39,141 nucleotides of DNA from NCBI GenBank assembly GCA_041191405.1, contig JBEEOW010000032.1, forward strand, positions 1-39,141, written 5' to 3'. The notes below the pieces were generated by a model. The model searched no databases. It saw nothing but the letters and a program-made list of their open reading frames with translations, and had not been told where the DNA came from. This DNA is from JBEEOW01 sp041191405. Its GTDB lineage: Bacteria > Bacteroidota > Bacteroidia > Cytophagales > UBA9547. This document shows, one piece after another, positions 7,801 through 16,592 of this stretch; positions within the stretch are counted from its first letter, which is position 1; each line of letters opens with the position of its first letter. The position numbers and the translations under genes were made by a program.

Positions 7801-8203
7801 TTATTTTTAAAATGGATTGTTCCATGATTCTGTACTTTTTAGTTAAATCAGGATATATATTTTTATCTATAAAATAGGCAAAATCATTCTGATTGTGTTG
7901 TATTCGCTTATAGTTTGGCGTATGAAATAGCCTTGCTAATTGCCTTGATGAAAACTGGTAATTTTGATGCAAAAAGTAATAACAAGCCGAACGTGCATTG
8001 ATAAACTTTTCGCCACGCTTTAATTTGGCGTGTTCAATATTCTTTCTATCACAATTAAAAACAACAGCAGCGGCTTCAATGGTAGTTTTTGTAATTGAAT
8101 GATTGTAGTCTATTTCTTTTCGCTTAAAAAGACACACATACTTCGTTGATAGAAACAAAATTCTATCATAAATCGAATAATTATCAATTACAAAGCTTAC
8201 CAC
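7775..8203 (-). CDS. Protein with a DnaA domain IV-like helix-turn-helix
   Basis: 142 residues. From about residue 65 the pattern R-ARSACYYFLHQNYQFSS-RQLARLFHTPNYKRIQH resembles the C-terminal DNA-binding domain of DnaA (helix with conserved Arg, then S-x-x-QLARLF, then a recognition helix), although the diagnostic DHTTV is replaced by NYKRIQH. There is no AAA+ domain. It lies inside the structural cluster, not with the replication genes, so it could be a DNA-binding virion protein, a late regulator or a replication accessory. Family assignment is tentative. Confidence 0.5.
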   Translation of the reverse strand: MVSFVIDNYSIYDRILFLSTKYVCLFKRKEIDYNHSITKTTIEAAAVVFNCDRKNIEHAKLKRGEKFINARSACYYFLHQNYQFSSRQLARLFHTPNYKRIQHNQNDFAYFIDKNIYPDLTKKYRIMEQSILKIIENEYRKG

Positions 8204-8206
8204 ACT

Positions 8207-8611
8207 CTATCCTATTAATTTAGGTTTGATTGGTTCATTTGCATACATATTTGCAACTTCACTCAATTGTGTAATTGTGAAAACAAATGGGTCTGTATCC
8301 ATTCCTACCATTGTAAATTTTACCATAACCGTTTTTTCGCCTTCAACAAAAAAAGCTACTTCGGTTTGGCATTGATTTACAGCAGACAAATGGTTAATAA
8401 CATTTGCAATGTGTGGCTCCAGGACTATTAAAAGATTAGTCCCCATTTCCATCATTTCCACAACTGGCAATGATTTTTCCTTTATTACACGTTCAATTCT
8501 ATCGTTTTTTGTGATGCCGATAAAATCAATAACCTTTTTTACCTCATTAGGTAAAGCATTGAGCAATTGCCCTACAATTGCACCAATTGGTAACATACTA
8601 AAAATGTTCAT
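8207..8611 (-). CDS. Hypothetical structural-module protein
   Basis: 134 residues. The N-terminal ~20 residues are hydrophobic (MNIFSMLPIGAIVGQLLNAL) and could associate with membrane as an amphipathic helix. The C-terminal half reads as beta-strands (EVAFFVEGEKTVMVKFTMVG, PFVFTITQL). It is 3 bp from the gene downstream and 1 bp from the gene upstream. No homologue is recognised. Confidence 0.6.
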   Translation of the reverse strand: MNIFSMLPIGAIVGQLLNALPNEVKKVIDFIGITKNDRIERVIKEKSLPVVEMMEMGTNLLIVLEPHIANVINHLSAVNQCQTEVAFFVEGEKTVMVKFTMVGMDTDPFVFTITQLSEVANMYANEPIKPKLIG

Positions 8612-8612
8612 G

Positions 8613-9029
8613 TTACTTTTTGTGAACGGTATAATAAGATGTTAACATGGCTGGTTTGTGTAAACACAGCTTATAATCGCCTACGGTTTCGCCTGTACCA
8701 ATATCATCGACTGGGTAACCTTTAGCTTTCAGCATTTCTTTGCTGATTTTCTTTACATTTGCATCAAAAAAATACTCAAGAATCGCTTCTTTTTCGTCCT
8801 CAATTTCAGATTCCTCGTCAAAATCCTCAATCAATTTGCAGATTGACTTATCGAGTGTTAAAATTTCTTTACCAAGGTTGATTTGTTCCTCAGAACCTTC
8901 GGTTTCATCGTCCCATTCGTCGATTAAATCTTCAAGCTTAGTGATAGCTTGTTTAACCTCGTTTGGTAGTTCACTTACTTTGATTTTATTGGCTTGAATA
9001 AGCTTTTTGTACTTAATATCTAATGACAT
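8613..9029 (-). CDS. Acidic hypothetical protein heading the ATPase cluster
   Basis: 138 residues with a helical, strongly acidic centre (EEQINLGKEIL, then EDFDEESEIEDEKEAIL). The C-terminal part is less charged (TGETVGDYKLCLHKPAMLTS). It is the first gene of the leftward cluster 9029-4893 and has a TAnnTTTG-like box (9053-9060) 24 bp before its start. Function is unknown. Confidence 0.6.
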   Translation of the reverse strand: MSLDIKYKKLIQANKIKVSELPNEVKQAITKLEDLIDEWDDETEGSEEQINLGKEILTLDKSICKLIEDFDEESEIEDEKEAILEYFFDANVKKISKEMLKAKGYPVDDIGTGETVGDYKLCLHKPAMLTSYYTVHKK

Positions 9030-9052
9030 AACGGTGTAGATTTTCGTTATAT

Positions 9053-9060
9053 CAAAATTA
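9053..9060 (-). promoter_or_regulatory. Bacteroidota-type -7 box for the ATPase cluster
   Basis: Read leftward the sequence is TAATTTTG, a match to the Bacteroidota -7 consensus TAnnTTTG, 24 bp before the ATG at 9029. No clear -33 TTTG is visible at the usual spacing, so the assignment is moderate. Confidence 0.45.
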
Positions 9061-9104
9061 GCTTATTGAAAAATGAGAGGGAGGTTTTATAAAAAGTTGT
9101 GATG

Positions 9105-9133
9105 ACAAACTGTGCAAAAAATGCACAGTTTGT
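9105..9133. promoter_or_regulatory. Perfect 12-bp palindrome, possible operator
   Basis: ACAAACTGTGCA and TGCACAGTTTGT flank a 5-base A run. It lies 45-73 bp upstream of the TAATTTTG box and has no T tract of its own, and a proper terminator follows at 9153-9184. It is therefore more likely a protein-binding site, such as an activator site for the ATPase cluster, than a terminator. Confidence 0.5.
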
Positions 9134-9152
9134 TTAATGTTTTTGGGCATAA

Positions 9153-9184
9153 AAAAAAGCCTAACGGTTTGGTTAGGCTTTTAA
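9153..9184. terminator. Intrinsic terminator of the type III R-M operon
   Basis: AAAAGCCTAAC pairs with GTTAGGCTTTT around GGTTTG, with A and T runs on both sides. It lies 16 bp after the res stop codon and isolates the restriction cassette from the ATPase cluster. Confidence 0.9.
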
Positions 9185-9199
9185 ATTAAATCAAAGGAT

Positions 9200-11830
9200 T
9201 TATATATCTTTTATTATCTTAAGAAACTCATCTAAATTATATGCATTATTAACGATTCTTTTATCGTAAACCATAAAATAACGATAATCATTTCCTGCTT
9301 TTTCTTTCCATTTTTCACTAAGTCTTATTTTTTGCTCTGCATCTAAATGGTCTCCTTTTGTTTCTAAAATCAATGTTTTACCTGATTTAGTATGAATAAT
9401 AAAATCAGGATAATGATTTATAAATCCATTTATTTTAAATCCTTTTCTCTCAACATTTCTAGTCCAAAAAGCAATGTTATTCATATTACTAATTTCATTA
9501 ATAACACGCTCTTCAAAATTATTCATTTTCCCTTCTTTCTCATATAATGACTTAGATATATCTTTTCCTGTTTCTCCAAGTGTAATGTTTCTAGGAAAAG
9601 AATAAGAATGTTTTATGAATACCTTATCTGTATCCAAATATTCCCTAAACTTCTTTTCTGCATATATTTCAGACAAACTAATTATTTTATTTTTAATTTT
9701 ATCTTTATAAGTATATTCATTATTAGCTAAATCGTTAAATTGTTCATCAGTAAAGTCTTCTAAAATTCTATTGATGTATTTTGAAATTTCTCTATCTTCA
9801 ATAGGAAACATATTACCGATTAAGTCCATTAAGCGACTTGTAAAGTTCTTAACCCTACTTGTTTTTCGAGAAGGGTCAAGAATATATGATAAAATATGAT
9901 TTTTTATATCGCCATCAAGTTTAACAAATGTAGGTGTATGCTCTTTTCTTGAATTATCAAGGTCAATTTGATAAAGTTCAGACCCAATACTATCAAATGC
10001 AATATTGGTATCCGACTTACTTAGTTCAAAACCATTTAGTAAATTCTCTTTATCTAAAAGCACATCTTCATAATTACCAAACAAATCATTTCCAATTACT
10101 TTTAAATAAAATTGAGGTAATTTTATTTGCTCTATTTTTTCTTGAAAAATATCTTTAATTCTAAATGTATTCACAAGCTTTTGAATTTCATTTGGTAAAA
10201 TAGTTGATTTATTTTTATCAATATCAGAAACAGTTTTCTCAAAATGTTCATTTTGTTCAATAGCTGTTTTCTCAATATCAAAAAGAATAGTATTGTCAAT
10301 ATCTATACTTGAATTAACTGGTTCTTGAATTTCTGTCCACTTACTAATCCTAGATATATCAATTTCATCGACCTCATCTTTTACTATACTAAAATCTAAA
10401 ATCTCTTGTTTTGATAAATCTTTAGCAATAACATTCTCTGAAACTAATTCAATTTCATTTTTCCTGTAACTTTTATCACTGAATCCAGCTTTGTTTAACC
10501 CTTTTACAATATTATCTAATGTATCCAAGAATTTTGAAGATGCAGTTAAAACAAAACTAAGATTTAGCAAAGGAGCATTATGCTTCATTACGTAAGGTTG
10601 TCTTAATACCCTACCCAATATTTGTTCCACATCAACAGCCGAACTTTTATCTGCAAGTGAAGCCAAAATATATGCAAATGGGCAATCCCAACCTTCTTTT
10701 AATGCATTTATTGTTATAATAAAACGAACTTCACATTCTTTACTCATTAAATCAATGCCTTTTATCTCATTGATATTTGCTGTTTTTATTTTAATTTGTT
10801 CTTCAGGAATTTTTAACTCAATGAGCTTTTCCTTTAACTTTTGCACATTAGATTTTTCTTCTTCTTCGTTTAAAAATGATTTACCATTTTTCGGTTGTGC
10901 TTGAAATAAAACAATAGGTCTAATATATTTACCTCCTTTCTTTTCTTCAGCAATGGCTTGCAGCTCCAATCGCTTTTGCAATTGTAAACTAGAATTGATT
11001 ACTTCTGTTTTGTCTTGATGATTGTAAACTATTACTGGTAGTTTAACCATATTTTCTTTTTTCAGTTCCAATGCATCAATGAAACTGATAATGTTGCTAT
11101 TCTTCCTTGGAGTAGCTGTTAGGTCAAGTATAAAACAAGGGTTAAATTCTTTGAGCATTTCAACACTTAAATCGGTTTCTGCATTATGGCTTTCATCAAC
11201 CACAATCATAGGATTTAAGTATTGCATTACTTTCATCAAAGATATTTCTTCATCAGTTCCTAATACTGTTTCAAAAGATTGAAGTGAACCATTTTGTTCA
11301 AAAACTTTTCTTCCTTCTTTATTAGCTGTACGAATACTATCAAAACTTAAAACAAAAATATTTAACTGTTCTTTTACAGTTGTTGCATTAAAGCCACTTC
11401 CTTGTAATAAAGTTGATTTATCAAAAACCTCCACCTTGTTACCAAAGTGAGAATTTATTTTTTGTCTGTAAGGATGACTTGAATCTTTAAGGTTCTTAAT
11501 AGTTTGTTCCAAAATGGTAATAGAAGGCACTAACCAAACAACAGCTTTTGGTTTATCATAAGTAAATGCATCAAAAATAGTTTTGATAGCATTACAAGCG
11601 ATAAAAGTTTTTCCTCCAGCAGTTGGAACTTTAACACATATATGTGGTACTTTAGGTATATTATTTTTATAAGGTTCTATTGCAGTACCTGAAAATGGAA
11701 CTAATGGCGTATTAGGGTGTTTAGCCCAAAAATCATAAAAGGCATCATTTGTATTTTTAGTAATTTGAATATGTTCTAAAAATAATGACAAATCATTTAT
11801 AACTTGTAGTTGATATGGTTTTAATTCCAT
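9200..11830 (-). CDS. res: Type III restriction enzyme, Res subunit
   Basis: 876 residues. This subunit translocates or switches on DNA in an ATP-dependent way and cleaves 25-27 bp from paired head-to-head unmethylated sites, in complex with Mod. Superfamily 2 helicase motifs are visible: Walker A PTAGGKT (69-75), DESH (212-215), TATPR (238-242) and a motif VI region, QILGRVLRQ, near residue 410. The C-terminal PD-(D/E)xK nuclease is intact: PD at 808-809 and E-x-K at 823-825. The start is 3 bp after mod, so the two form an operon. Length matches the family. The cassette sits inside virion genes, suggesting later acquisition. Confidence 0.95.
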   Translation of the reverse strand: MELKPYQLQVINDLSLFLEHIQITKNTNDAFYDFWAKHPNTPLVPFSGTAIEPYKNNIPKVPHICVKVPTAGGKTFIACNAIKTIFDAFTYDKPKAVVWLVPSITILEQTIKNLKDSSHPYRQKINSHFGNKVEVFDKSTLLQGSGFNATTVKEQLNIFVLSFDSIRTANKEGRKVFEQNGSLQSFETVLGTDEEISLMKVMQYLNPMIVVDESHNAETDLSVEMLKEFNPCFILDLTATPRKNSNIISFIDALELKKENMVKLPVIVYNHQDKTEVINSSLQLQKRLELQAIAEEKKGGKYIRPIVLFQAQPKNGKSFLNEEEEKSNVQKLKEKLIELKIPEEQIKIKTANINEIKGIDLMSKECEVRFIITINALKEGWDCPFAYILASLADKSSAVDVEQILGRVLRQPYVMKHNAPLLNLSFVLTASSKFLDTLDNIVKGLNKAGFSDKSYRKNEIELVSENVIAKDLSKQEILDFSIVKDEVDEIDISRISKWTEIQEPVNSSIDIDNTILFDIEKTAIEQNEHFEKTVSDIDKNKSTILPNEIQKLVNTFRIKDIFQEKIEQIKLPQFYLKVIGNDLFGNYEDVLLDKENLLNGFELSKSDTNIAFDSIGSELYQIDLDNSRKEHTPTFVKLDGDIKNHILSYILDPSRKTSRVKNFTSRLMDLIGNMFPIEDREISKYINRILEDFTDEQFNDLANNEYTYKDKIKNKIISLSEIYAEKKFREYLDTDKVFIKHSYSFPRNITLGETGKDISKSLYEKEGKMNNFEERVINEISNMNNIAFWTRNVERKGFKINGFINHYPDFIIHTKSGKTLILETKGDHLDAEQKIRLSEKWKEKAGNDYRYFMVYDKRIVNNAYNLDEFLKIIKDI

Positions 11831-11833
11831 GGC

Positions 11834-13450
11834 TTAAAATCTTGTTATATCTCTAGGTATTTTTTTGAAAATAATATGATGATTTAACATAAACTCTTTT
11901 GTAAGTAAACAGTTATCAGCATAAATAATATATTGCTCAGCTTTAGTTTTTATGGTAGCCAAAAATTCATGGTCTAATGTTGTTCTTTTATCTAATTCAT
12001 AATTTAAATAATAAGCTGTATCATTAAATTTGTCCAAGAAATGGATAGTATCTTGAGAATTTGAATTTGTTAAAGACTTTTTTGTTTCAGTGTAATAAAT
12101 ATACTTTCGTATTTTATCCACACCAACAATTTCATTTAAATTACCATCTTCTAAAAACAGAGGTTGTCCTAATTCATAAAAATCAAAACTTTCATTTATG
12201 CCTTCTATATTACCATAACCTTTTATTGCTCGTTTAACTCTATCGGCTGTAATGTTTTCTGCATAATCCATCATTTCTATACAAATGAATTTACGGTTAC
12301 CATCGTCTTGTTTGTTGAGGTTTAAAACGGCATGAGCTGTAGTTCCTGAACCTGCGAAGCAGTCAAGTATGATAGAGTTAGGATTATTATGAGTAATTAA
12401 AGTAAGTAAATAATTTATTAAATTTAGTGGTTTCGTAGTATCAAAAACTTTATTGCCAAATATTTCTTTAATTTCTAATGTTCCTGTTGAAGCAGAACCA
12501 TATTCTAATAAAATAGAATTTAAAGCAGATTCAGTTATATTACCTTCTTCAAAAAGCCTATATACATTTCGTTCATTTCCTTTATCTGAAAAGTATAATG
12601 ATTTTTGGTTTATTAATTCTAAAACCTTCGATTTACCAACCCTCCAACGCCCTTCTGAACCATCAGTTTTAATTGGCAAATAAATTTTAAAGTCAGAATA
12701 TGAATTTGGTGCTAAATCATTATCTGTTACAAATGCATTGCCGTCATTATCAACAAAAATTGGAAAAAACATTGAAGGTCTATCTTCCCTTTTATCACCT
12801 TGTCCCCATTGTCGTAATTGTTCTTTTCTTTGTTTCCCAATTTTTAAATCTGGTAATACTTTTACTAATTGAATATTTTTTGCAATAAAAAAAATGTATT
12901 CATGTTGATTTGCAATAAGTTTTGTCGTACCTCCTTTTCCTGACCTTGCTTTCCAAATAAATTCACCGACAAAATTATTTTTCCCAAAAATTTCTTCACA
13001 AATAATCTTTAAGTAATTATTCTCATTTTCATCAATCGAAATAAATATTGCCCCATCGTCTGCCAACAATTTGTGCATCAATTTCAAGCGTGGATACATC
13101 ATGCAAAGCCATTTGTCATGCCTAGTAAGGTCTTCGGCTTCTTTACCAACAACTTTACCAAGCCACTTTTTTATTTTAGGGTCATTTACGTTATCATTAT
13201 ACACCCAACTTTCGTTTCCTGTGTTGTAGGGAGGGTCAATATAAATACACTTTATTTTACCTTCATATTCAGGTAAAAGTGCTTTTAATGCTTCAAGGTT
13301 ATCTCCATGAATTATTTTATTTCCACTTTGAGTTTCTTGTTCAGTTTGTGTACCGTTTTCAAAACCGTATGAGTGTTCCAATACTTTAAACGGAACATCC
13401 ATGTGATGATTGATAACCTTATCTTTACCTATCCAATGTAATGTTGGCAT
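11834..13450 (-). CDS. mod: Type III DNA N6-adenine methyltransferase, Mod subunit
   Basis: 538 residues. Mod recognises the asymmetric site and methylates one adenine using S-adenosylmethionine. Motif IV DPPYNTG is at 72-78 and the SAM-binding DCFAGSGTT is at 363-371, the order of beta-class amino-methyltransferases. The region between them (about 170-330) should be the target-recognition domain. No simple-sequence tract suggestive of phase variation was noticed at its 5' end. It is first in the two-gene operon and probably has its promoter in 13451-13600. Confidence 0.95.
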   Translation of the reverse strand: MPTLHWIGKDKVINHHMDVPFKVLEHSYGFENGTQTEQETQSGNKIIHGDNLEALKALLPEYEGKIKCIYIDPPYNTGNESWVYNDNVNDPKIKKWLGKVVGKEAEDLTRHDKWLCMMYPRLKLMHKLLADDGAIFISIDENENNYLKIICEEIFGKNNFVGEFIWKARSGKGGTTKLIANQHEYIFFIAKNIQLVKVLPDLKIGKQRKEQLRQWGQGDKREDRPSMFFPIFVDNDGNAFVTDNDLAPNSYSDFKIYLPIKTDGSEGRWRVGKSKVLELINQKSLYFSDKGNERNVYRLFEEGNITESALNSILLEYGSASTGTLEIKEIFGNKVFDTTKPLNLINYLLTLITHNNPNSIILDCFAGSGTTAHAVLNLNKQDDGNRKFICIEMMDYAENITADRVKRAIKGYGNIEGINESFDFYELGQPLFLEDGNLNEIVGVDKIRKYIYYTETKKSLTNSNSQDTIHFLDKFNDTAYYLNYELDKRTTLDHEFLATIKTKAEQYIIYADNCLLTKEFMLNHHIIFKKIPRDITRF

Positions 13451-13473
13451 AATTATAATTTAGTTTAAATCAA

Positions 13474-13500
13474 AAAACCATAATTATACACTATGGTTTT
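13474..13500 (-). terminator. Stem-loop between transglycosylase and mod
   Basis: AAAACCATA pairs with TATGGTTTT around a 9-base loop, downstream of the leftward gene 13606-14232. It is a weak, AT-rich terminator that would mark the right edge of the inserted R-M cassette. Confidence 0.5.
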
Positions 13501-13605
13501 GTTATTAAAAATTGTTTTTTTATTACTAATATTTGAGTAATAACTACAATTTTAGTTAAGAAATATCATATTATCAATTAAAAATTAGATTTAAAAAAAT
13601 ATTAA

Positions 13606-14232
13606 TTAAAACTTAATTTCCTTCTTCCACCAAACCAACCAAGCCATACCAACAAGTCCAAAAACAGCACAAATAAAAAACAATTGTTTTGCAAATCTAA
13701 ATCTGCTTGTAAATTCAGGTAAAAGCTTTGTTGGTATTTTGGCACGAATAAATGCTTTAAAATCGGCTATAGTAATTTGTCCGTCCTTATTTAAATCAAT
13801 TCCTTTGTTTTGATTGTAGCCTTCGCCTTTTAATGGAATTACATAGTCATCAGGTTTACCAATGGCTGCTGGATAAAAAACAGCTAAATACAAATCGTCA
13901 TAATCACGAAATTTGCTCAATTTTACCATTTTCAAGGTAGCAATTAAGTACTTTTCAACCCACGCTAATTGAGTAACTGCACTCATTTTTGCAAGTTGTG
14001 AGGTACTTGTACCTAACCAATTTGCTGTTGCAGGCATAAATTGAATTAAACCAGTTGCACCACTCCCTCCCATGTTTACTATTCCAGGACTGAAAGTTCC
14101 TCCTGTTTCGCTATTCATTAAAGCCATTAACCAATTAGGATTAATGTCAAGGCGTTTTGATAAATCAACTACTGCCCTTCCAAATTCATAACGATAACTT
14201 TCCGGTACTTTTTCAATGAATAATAATGCCAT
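13606..14232 (-). CDS. Membrane-anchored lytic transglycosylase with EF-hand
   Basis: 208 residues. A lysozyme-like (GH23) domain with a likely catalytic Glu in MNSETGG (E42) and GATGLIQFMP (58-67) cleaves peptidoglycan between MurNAc and GlcNAc. An EF-hand/dockerin-like loop, DLNKDGQITIADF (146-158), probably binds calcium. One membrane helix lies at ~182-202, followed by basic residues. There is no signal peptide, so the enzyme is probably carried in a membrane or virion rather than secreted. This resembles the virion-associated transglycosylase of PRD1-type phages, which opens the wall during DNA entry. Confidence 0.8.
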   Translation of the reverse strand: MALLFIEKVPESYRYEFGRAVVDLSKRLDINPNWLMALMNSETGGTFSPGIVNMGGSGATGLIQFMPATANWLGTSTSQLAKMSAVTQLAWVEKYLIATLKMVKLSKFRDYDDLYLAVFYPAAIGKPDDYVIPLKGEGYNQNKGIDLNKDGQITIADFKAFIRAKIPTKLLPEFTSRFRFAKQLFFICAVFGLVGMAWLVWWKKEIKF

Positions 14233-14260
14233 GTTTTTGTGGGTTGAGAGTTAAAGGCTT

Positions 14261-14297
14261 AGAGTTAAGAGCTTTTAATTTTAAAACTCTTAACTCT
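14261..14297 (-). terminator. Long stem-loop between the two transglycosylase genes
   Basis: AGAGTTAAGAG and CTCTTAACTCT pair perfectly. Inside, TTTTAA and TTAAAA can also pair. It lies just after the stop of the gene at 14302-14952 in the leftward direction. A partial extra copy (GAGAGTTAAAGG) precedes it. It is a terminator or mRNA-processing hairpin. Confidence 0.6.
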
Positions 14298-14301
14298 TTC
14301 T

Positions 14302-14952
14302 CTAAACTGTAAGTATATCTAATGTAGAATTTAAACCAGCCAATTTTTTAATGTAATCTTGACTTGATTTTGGTTGTGATGCATAAAAACTTGCAACGGT
14401 ATCGCCTTTGGGCATTTTAGTAAAAAATCCTTTATTGTATCGAACGATAACTTTATCAAGTCTGATTTTACCGTTTTCTGTGTGAGCATCTAATAAAATA
14501 CCCAAATAAATAGCTCCTACAAGGATATTAAACTCTGGATTGTATAAATCTGCATCAGTTACAGAAAGTCCTGTATTTTTATTACAAATACGTTTATCAC
14601 TCATGTAACGCATTGACAAAACACAATCTAAACGAGAACCCAAATACTTTCTTAAAATAGCTTTTTCGGCATCTCCTAAACGCTTTTTTGAATTTTCGTA
14701 CCAAATAATGTCATTTGCTGCTTGTGCTTGCACTTGCATTAATCCAATTGCTTTTACAAGTTTTGCTTTTGGATTACCTTGAGATTCAATGAAAATAACT
14801 GATACAATTAAATCTTCAGGTACTTTGGTAAGTTTAGCAATATTTGCGATTAAGCTACCGTAATTTGATTTAATTTTAGCTAATTCGGTTTGAATATTGG
14901 GCTTTTGCGAAGCTGTATAAAACGATTTGTTAATTAATGGAATAGTAATCAT
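14302..14952 (-). CDS. Second lytic transglycosylase (SLT-like)
   Basis: 216 residues. The SLT signature is clear: likely catalytic Glu in FIESQGNPKA (E56) and AIGLMQVQA (68-76). A later RYNKGF segment matches the usual conserved Tyr/Asn region. No membrane segment or signal peptide is present, unlike the transglycosylase at 13606. Two different wall-degrading enzymes in one module could separate entry from release, or act on different wall layers. It precedes a gene pair of small membrane proteins. Confidence 0.8.
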   Translation of the reverse strand: MITIPLINKSFYTASQKPNIQTELAKIKSNYGSLIANIAKLTKVPEDLIVSVIFIESQGNPKAKLVKAIGLMQVQAQAANDIIWYENSKKRLGDAEKAILRKYLGSRLDCVLSMRYMSDKRICNKNTGLSVTDADLYNPEFNILVGAIYLGILLDAHTENGKIRLDKVIVRYNKGFFTKMPKGDTVASFYASQPKSSQDYIKKLAGLNSTLDILTV

Positions 14953-14953
14953 T

Positions 14954-15115
14954 TTAAGCTCGTTTTATGGTTACACTTCTATTTGATTTTGCACTTTCAG
15001 AAGCTTTTTGTGATGTATCAGAAAGAACATCTTTGTTAGCTAAGTTCTTTGTAACATACCATGTTAAAGTAACTAAAGCTAAAAGTCCTAATACAATGGC
15101 TACATACTTAATCAT
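14954..15115 (-). CDS. 53-residue single-TM protein
   Basis: The first ~20 residues form a membrane helix (YVAIVLGLLALVTLTWYV), followed by a polar tail rich in Ser, Lys and Asp. The start codon overlaps the stop of the upstream gene (ATGA at 15112-15115) and the stop is 1 bp from the transglycosylase start. This tight coupling supports a real gene. It is probably another small virion membrane protein. Confidence 0.65.
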   Translation of the reverse strand: MIKYVAIVLGLLALVTLTWYVTKNLANKDVLSDTSQKASESAKSNRSVTIKRA

Positions 15116-15414
15116 TTTGATTTGGTTTTAGTTTTTGGTTTAGTCTTTGTTTTTGGCTTTGGTTTGATTGTAGATTTATAATACTCTTGTATTGCATCTG
15201 CTAAATCCTTGTTTTTATCTTTAGTGAAAATAAGTGTGATTTTATAATCACCTGAACCAGACTTTAAGTAAATACGATTCATTTGCTTTATATGCAAATT
15301 TGCTTCTTTTAGCGATTGGTGGTCAACAATCTGCACCTTATTTAGTGGTGTTGATTTCTTTGGAGGTTCAAACGAACCTCCATTCCATGCAACGGTTGAA
15401 ACTTTATATGCCAT
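15112..15414 (-). CDS. Small protein with basic KPKT-repeat tail
   Basis: 100 residues. Residues 1-80 look like a small alpha/beta fold (KITLIFTKDKNKDLADAI). The last ~17 residues are a repetitive Lys/Pro/Thr tail (KPKTKTKPKTKTK) that could bind DNA or membrane phosphates. The tail is encoded by a short tandem DNA repeat that may vary in length by slippage. It lies between the coiled-coil protein and the 53-residue membrane protein. Function is unknown. Confidence 0.6.
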   Translation of the reverse strand: MAYKVSTVAWNGGSFEPPKKSTPLNKVQIVDHQSLKEANLHIKQMNRIYLKSGSGDYKITLIFTKDKNKDLADAIQEYYKSTIKPKPKTKTKPKTKTKSK

Positions 15415-15419
15415 TTAAT

Positions 15420-16091
15420 CTACTCTTTAACAGCTTTTTGTTTTTCCTTTACAGCTTCAATTAAATCATTCATTTCTTTTGAAAATGTATCAATAAAAGA
15501 TTCTGAACTGATACCACCCAATGCAGTTTTTAAACTTGCTAAAGCATTTTTAAAATGTTCGTGTGATTCTTTTAAAGCATCTACTTTGATTTTACTTACT
15601 TTATCGGCTCCCATTTCTCTACGAACAGCAGATGCAACTGTACGAATGATTCCAGTACTCAAAACCGTTGTTACACGTTTTTTAACACGTTTTTCACTTG
15701 GTTTTGGATTTCGTTCACGTTGAATAGCTTCGGCTTTTTGAACCAATTCTTTTGCCTGAGAAATAGTTAACCCACGATAAGCAAGTAATTCTATTGCGGT
15801 TGGTTTACATTCCTTACCCTCAGCATCTTTAACAGCTTCTTTTGCTACACGTTCAGTTAAACGCTCACGTTTTGGTTTTTCGGCTTTAGCCTTTTCAGAC
15901 TTTTCCTTTTCTGCATTTGCTTTTTCTAAATCAGCTTTTAATTTTTCAGCTTCTTCATTTTCCAAATTGGCAATTTGATTAGTTAAACTATCAATTTTTT
16001 TTTGATAAATAACCTTTTCATCTTCGTCCTTTGTTTCAGCAAGTACCTCAATAGCAGTTGCAAGTTTTTGTTTTAATTCGGCTAGTTTCAT
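15420..16091 (-). CDS. Highly charged coiled-coil protein
   Basis: 223 residues. Residues 1-80 form a long, highly charged coiled coil (LKADLEKANAEKEKSEKAKA). A basic central segment follows (RERLTERVAKE; KPSEKRVKKRVTT), then a second amphipathic helical stretch. The basic middle suggests nucleic-acid contact. It lies 5 bp from its downstream neighbour and 7 bp from the membrane-protein pair upstream. It could be a scaffolding or internal virion protein; that is inference. Confidence 0.6.
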   Translation of the reverse strand: MKLAELKQKLATAIEVLAETKDEDEKVIYQKKIDSLTNQIANLENEEAEKLKADLEKANAEKEKSEKAKAEKPKRERLTERVAKEAVKDAEGKECKPTAIELLAYRGLTISQAKELVQKAEAIQRERNPKPSEKRVKKRVTTVLSTGIIRTVASAVRREMGADKVSKIKVDALKESHEHFKNALASLKTALGGISSESFIDTFSKEMNDLIEAVKEKQKAVKE

Positions 16092-16098
16092 AGAAAGA

Positions 16099-16587
16099 TT
16101 ACTTTTTTAAATCGTCAACAATTACATTTCTATTTCCATCATGAGTAACGGAATATTGATTTTTTATCAATTCAATATATTCGGGTTCTTTACCTGAATT
16201 CAATTCATTAATAAATCCTCTTTCAACACCTTTTGGGTCTAGTATTGCTTTTGCTTTTTTAACCTTTAAAGAATCAAGTAATTTTTGAGCATCGGCAAAT
16301 GAAATGCGTTTACTCATATCAACAGCTACTAATTGTTGAGATTTAGCTGGGTCTAAAGCTGTTTTATCTCCAACATTTACAAGTAAAATTCCTTGATTTT
16401 TAAGAGAATCTTTAGTTGAGTTAGAAATATCACTTAGTGATGTTCCAGCAGGAAGTTTATTTAACATTTCCTGAGTTTTGGTTAAAATTTCAGGTGCAAC
16501 TTCTTTTTTTCTAAAGAAGAAATAATAAGCTAATCCTCCTGTAAGGATAATTGCCAATGCAATTAATATTTTGGTTAAATTTGACAT
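16099..16587 (-). CDS. N-terminally anchored protein, paralogue of the next gene
   Basis: 162 residues. One membrane helix lies at ~5-25 (ILIALAIILTGGLAYYFFF) and the rest is soluble. It is clearly homologous to the protein at 16593-17168: both share TKTQE-L-KL-GT, DIS-T-LK, the KRI-ADA-KLL block and a C-terminal NVIVD/NTIVN end. The two arose by tandem duplication and may form a heteromeric envelope or vertex component. Function is not recognised. Confidence 0.65.
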   Translation of the reverse strand: MSNLTKILIALAIILTGGLAYYFFFRKKEVAPEILTKTQEMLNKLPAGTSLSDISNSTKDSLKNQGILLVNVGDKTALDPAKSQQLVAVDMSKRISFADAQKLLDSLKVKKAKAILDPKGVERGFINELNSGKEPEYIELIKNQYSVTHDGNRNVIVDDLKK

Positions 16588-16592
16588 AAAAA

